64,000 bases of DNA from Lachnospiraceae bacterium UBA3641 (GTDB lineage: Bacteria; Bacillota; Clostridia; Lachnospirales; Lachnospiraceae), in assembly GCA_002373875.1 (NCBI GenBank), contig DFKQ01000047.1:1-64000 (forward strand), given 5' to 3'. The translations under genes and the position numbers were made by a program. The notes under the pieces are model-generated. The model worked only from the letters and a program-made list of their open reading frames with translations, had not been told where the DNA came from and did no database searches. Shown one piece after another: positions 63,786 to 64,000 of the stretch (the stretch's first letter is position 1; each line of letters starts with the position of its first letter).

Positions 63786-64000
63786 ATGAACAAAACTGAG
63801 TTAGTAGAAGCTATGGCTAAGAAGGCCGGATTATCCAAGAAGGATGCCGAGGCAGCTGTTAAGGCTTTCACAGATGTTGTTACCGCAGAGCTTAAGAAGG
63901 GCGGCAAGGTTCAGCTTGTTGGTTTTGGTACGTTTGAAGTATCCAAGAGAGCGGCAAGAGAGGGTAAGAATCCTCAGACAGGCGATAAGATCAAGATTCC
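63786..64000 (+). CDS. hup: HU family DNA-binding protein, 3'-truncated by the window end
   Basis: 71 residues are visible of about 90. It starts MNKTELVEAMAKKAGLSKKD and includes the dimerisation helices and the beginning of the DNA-binding arm (VQLVGFGTFEV, then RAAREGKNPQTG). HU bends and compacts DNA as a dimer. AAGGAGG precedes the ATG by 9 nt. The Arg/Pro tip of the arm and the C-terminus lie beyond base 64000. Confidence 0.97.
   Translation, partial: MNKTELVEAMAKKAGLSKKDAEAAVKAFTDVVTAELKKGGKVQLVGFGTFEVSKRAAREGKNPQTGDKIKI

Overview
The window looks like the chromosome of a Gram-positive anaerobe of the class Clostridia, most likely a Lachnospiraceae member. This rests on family content and gene order: hprK-glcK-murB-rapZ-whiA-crh, CIRCE-hrcA-grpE-dnaK-dnaJ, and ireB-ruvX-DUF1292-rnj-ylbF-mltG-like-trmR-trhP. 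Strong AGGAGG-type ribosome binding sites, heavy use of AGG arginine codons, DUF975 and DUF6465-like proteins and CUT1 sugar importers without their own ATPase agree with it. About sixty genes can be supported, nearly all on the + strand. No tRNA, rRNA, CRISPR array, insertion sequence or prophage was seen.

Layout. 1-8592: the 3' part of a giant repeat-rich surface protein whose 5' third differs in base composition. 8860-11655: a DUF975 membrane protein with a two-component system, preceded by TTAAGG repeats in 11-bp phase. 11733-19782: catabolite control and cell-wall genes (hprK, glcK, murB, rapZ, whiA, a Crh-type HPr with Glu15), then a cyclophilin, a degenerate GGDEF protein, a sugar epimerase and nth. 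19788-21442: a MATE exporter (- strand) and a GIY-YIG protein. 21654-25584: a D-glycero-D-manno-heptose nucleotide-sugar module (HddA-like kinase, an HddC-GmhB fusion, GmhA-like isomerase, transaldolase) behind a leader that holds an intrinsic terminator. 25878-32756: a lysine/alanine-rich DUF6465-like protein, then the CIRCE-controlled heat-shock operon. 32814-38382: a conserved housekeeping run matching Bacillus yrzL-yrrK-yrzB-yrrL-yrrM-yrrO, with RNase J and a YlbF protein inserted.

38402-43876: three glycosyltransferases followed by a tyrosine-phosphoregulatory unit (CpsB-type phosphatase, Wzz-like modulator, CpsD-type kinase with a repeated Tyr-Tyr-Gly tail). 43888-46441: XpaC-TelA pair. 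46486-49125: a - strand anchored protein, a 34-residue membrane protein and a VanW protein. 49132-53782: AIR-synthase/HypE-like protein, Lrp regulator, aminotransferase and a CapD/FlaA1-type nucleotide-sugar dehydratase. 54362-57113: a secreted CAP-domain protein and a HerA-like ATPase. 57393-60915: a sugar ABC importer behind a tandem AAACGTTT operator. 61100-64000: a UDP-glucose dehydrogenase-like enzyme, an EAL-like/HDOD protein and the start of an HU gene.

Functionally the window is dominated by envelope glycan construction (heptose, dehydrated and uronic sugars, glycosyltransferases), its control by tyrosine and HPr(Ser)-type phosphorylation, and core RNA and protein quality control. The least expected structures are a palindromic repeat found as two identical 46-bp inverted copies plus a third copy with a compensatory base pair, the Crh-like protein with Glu15, the compact heptose pathway with its attenuator-like leader, the phased TTAAGG box and the compositionally chimeric adhesin.
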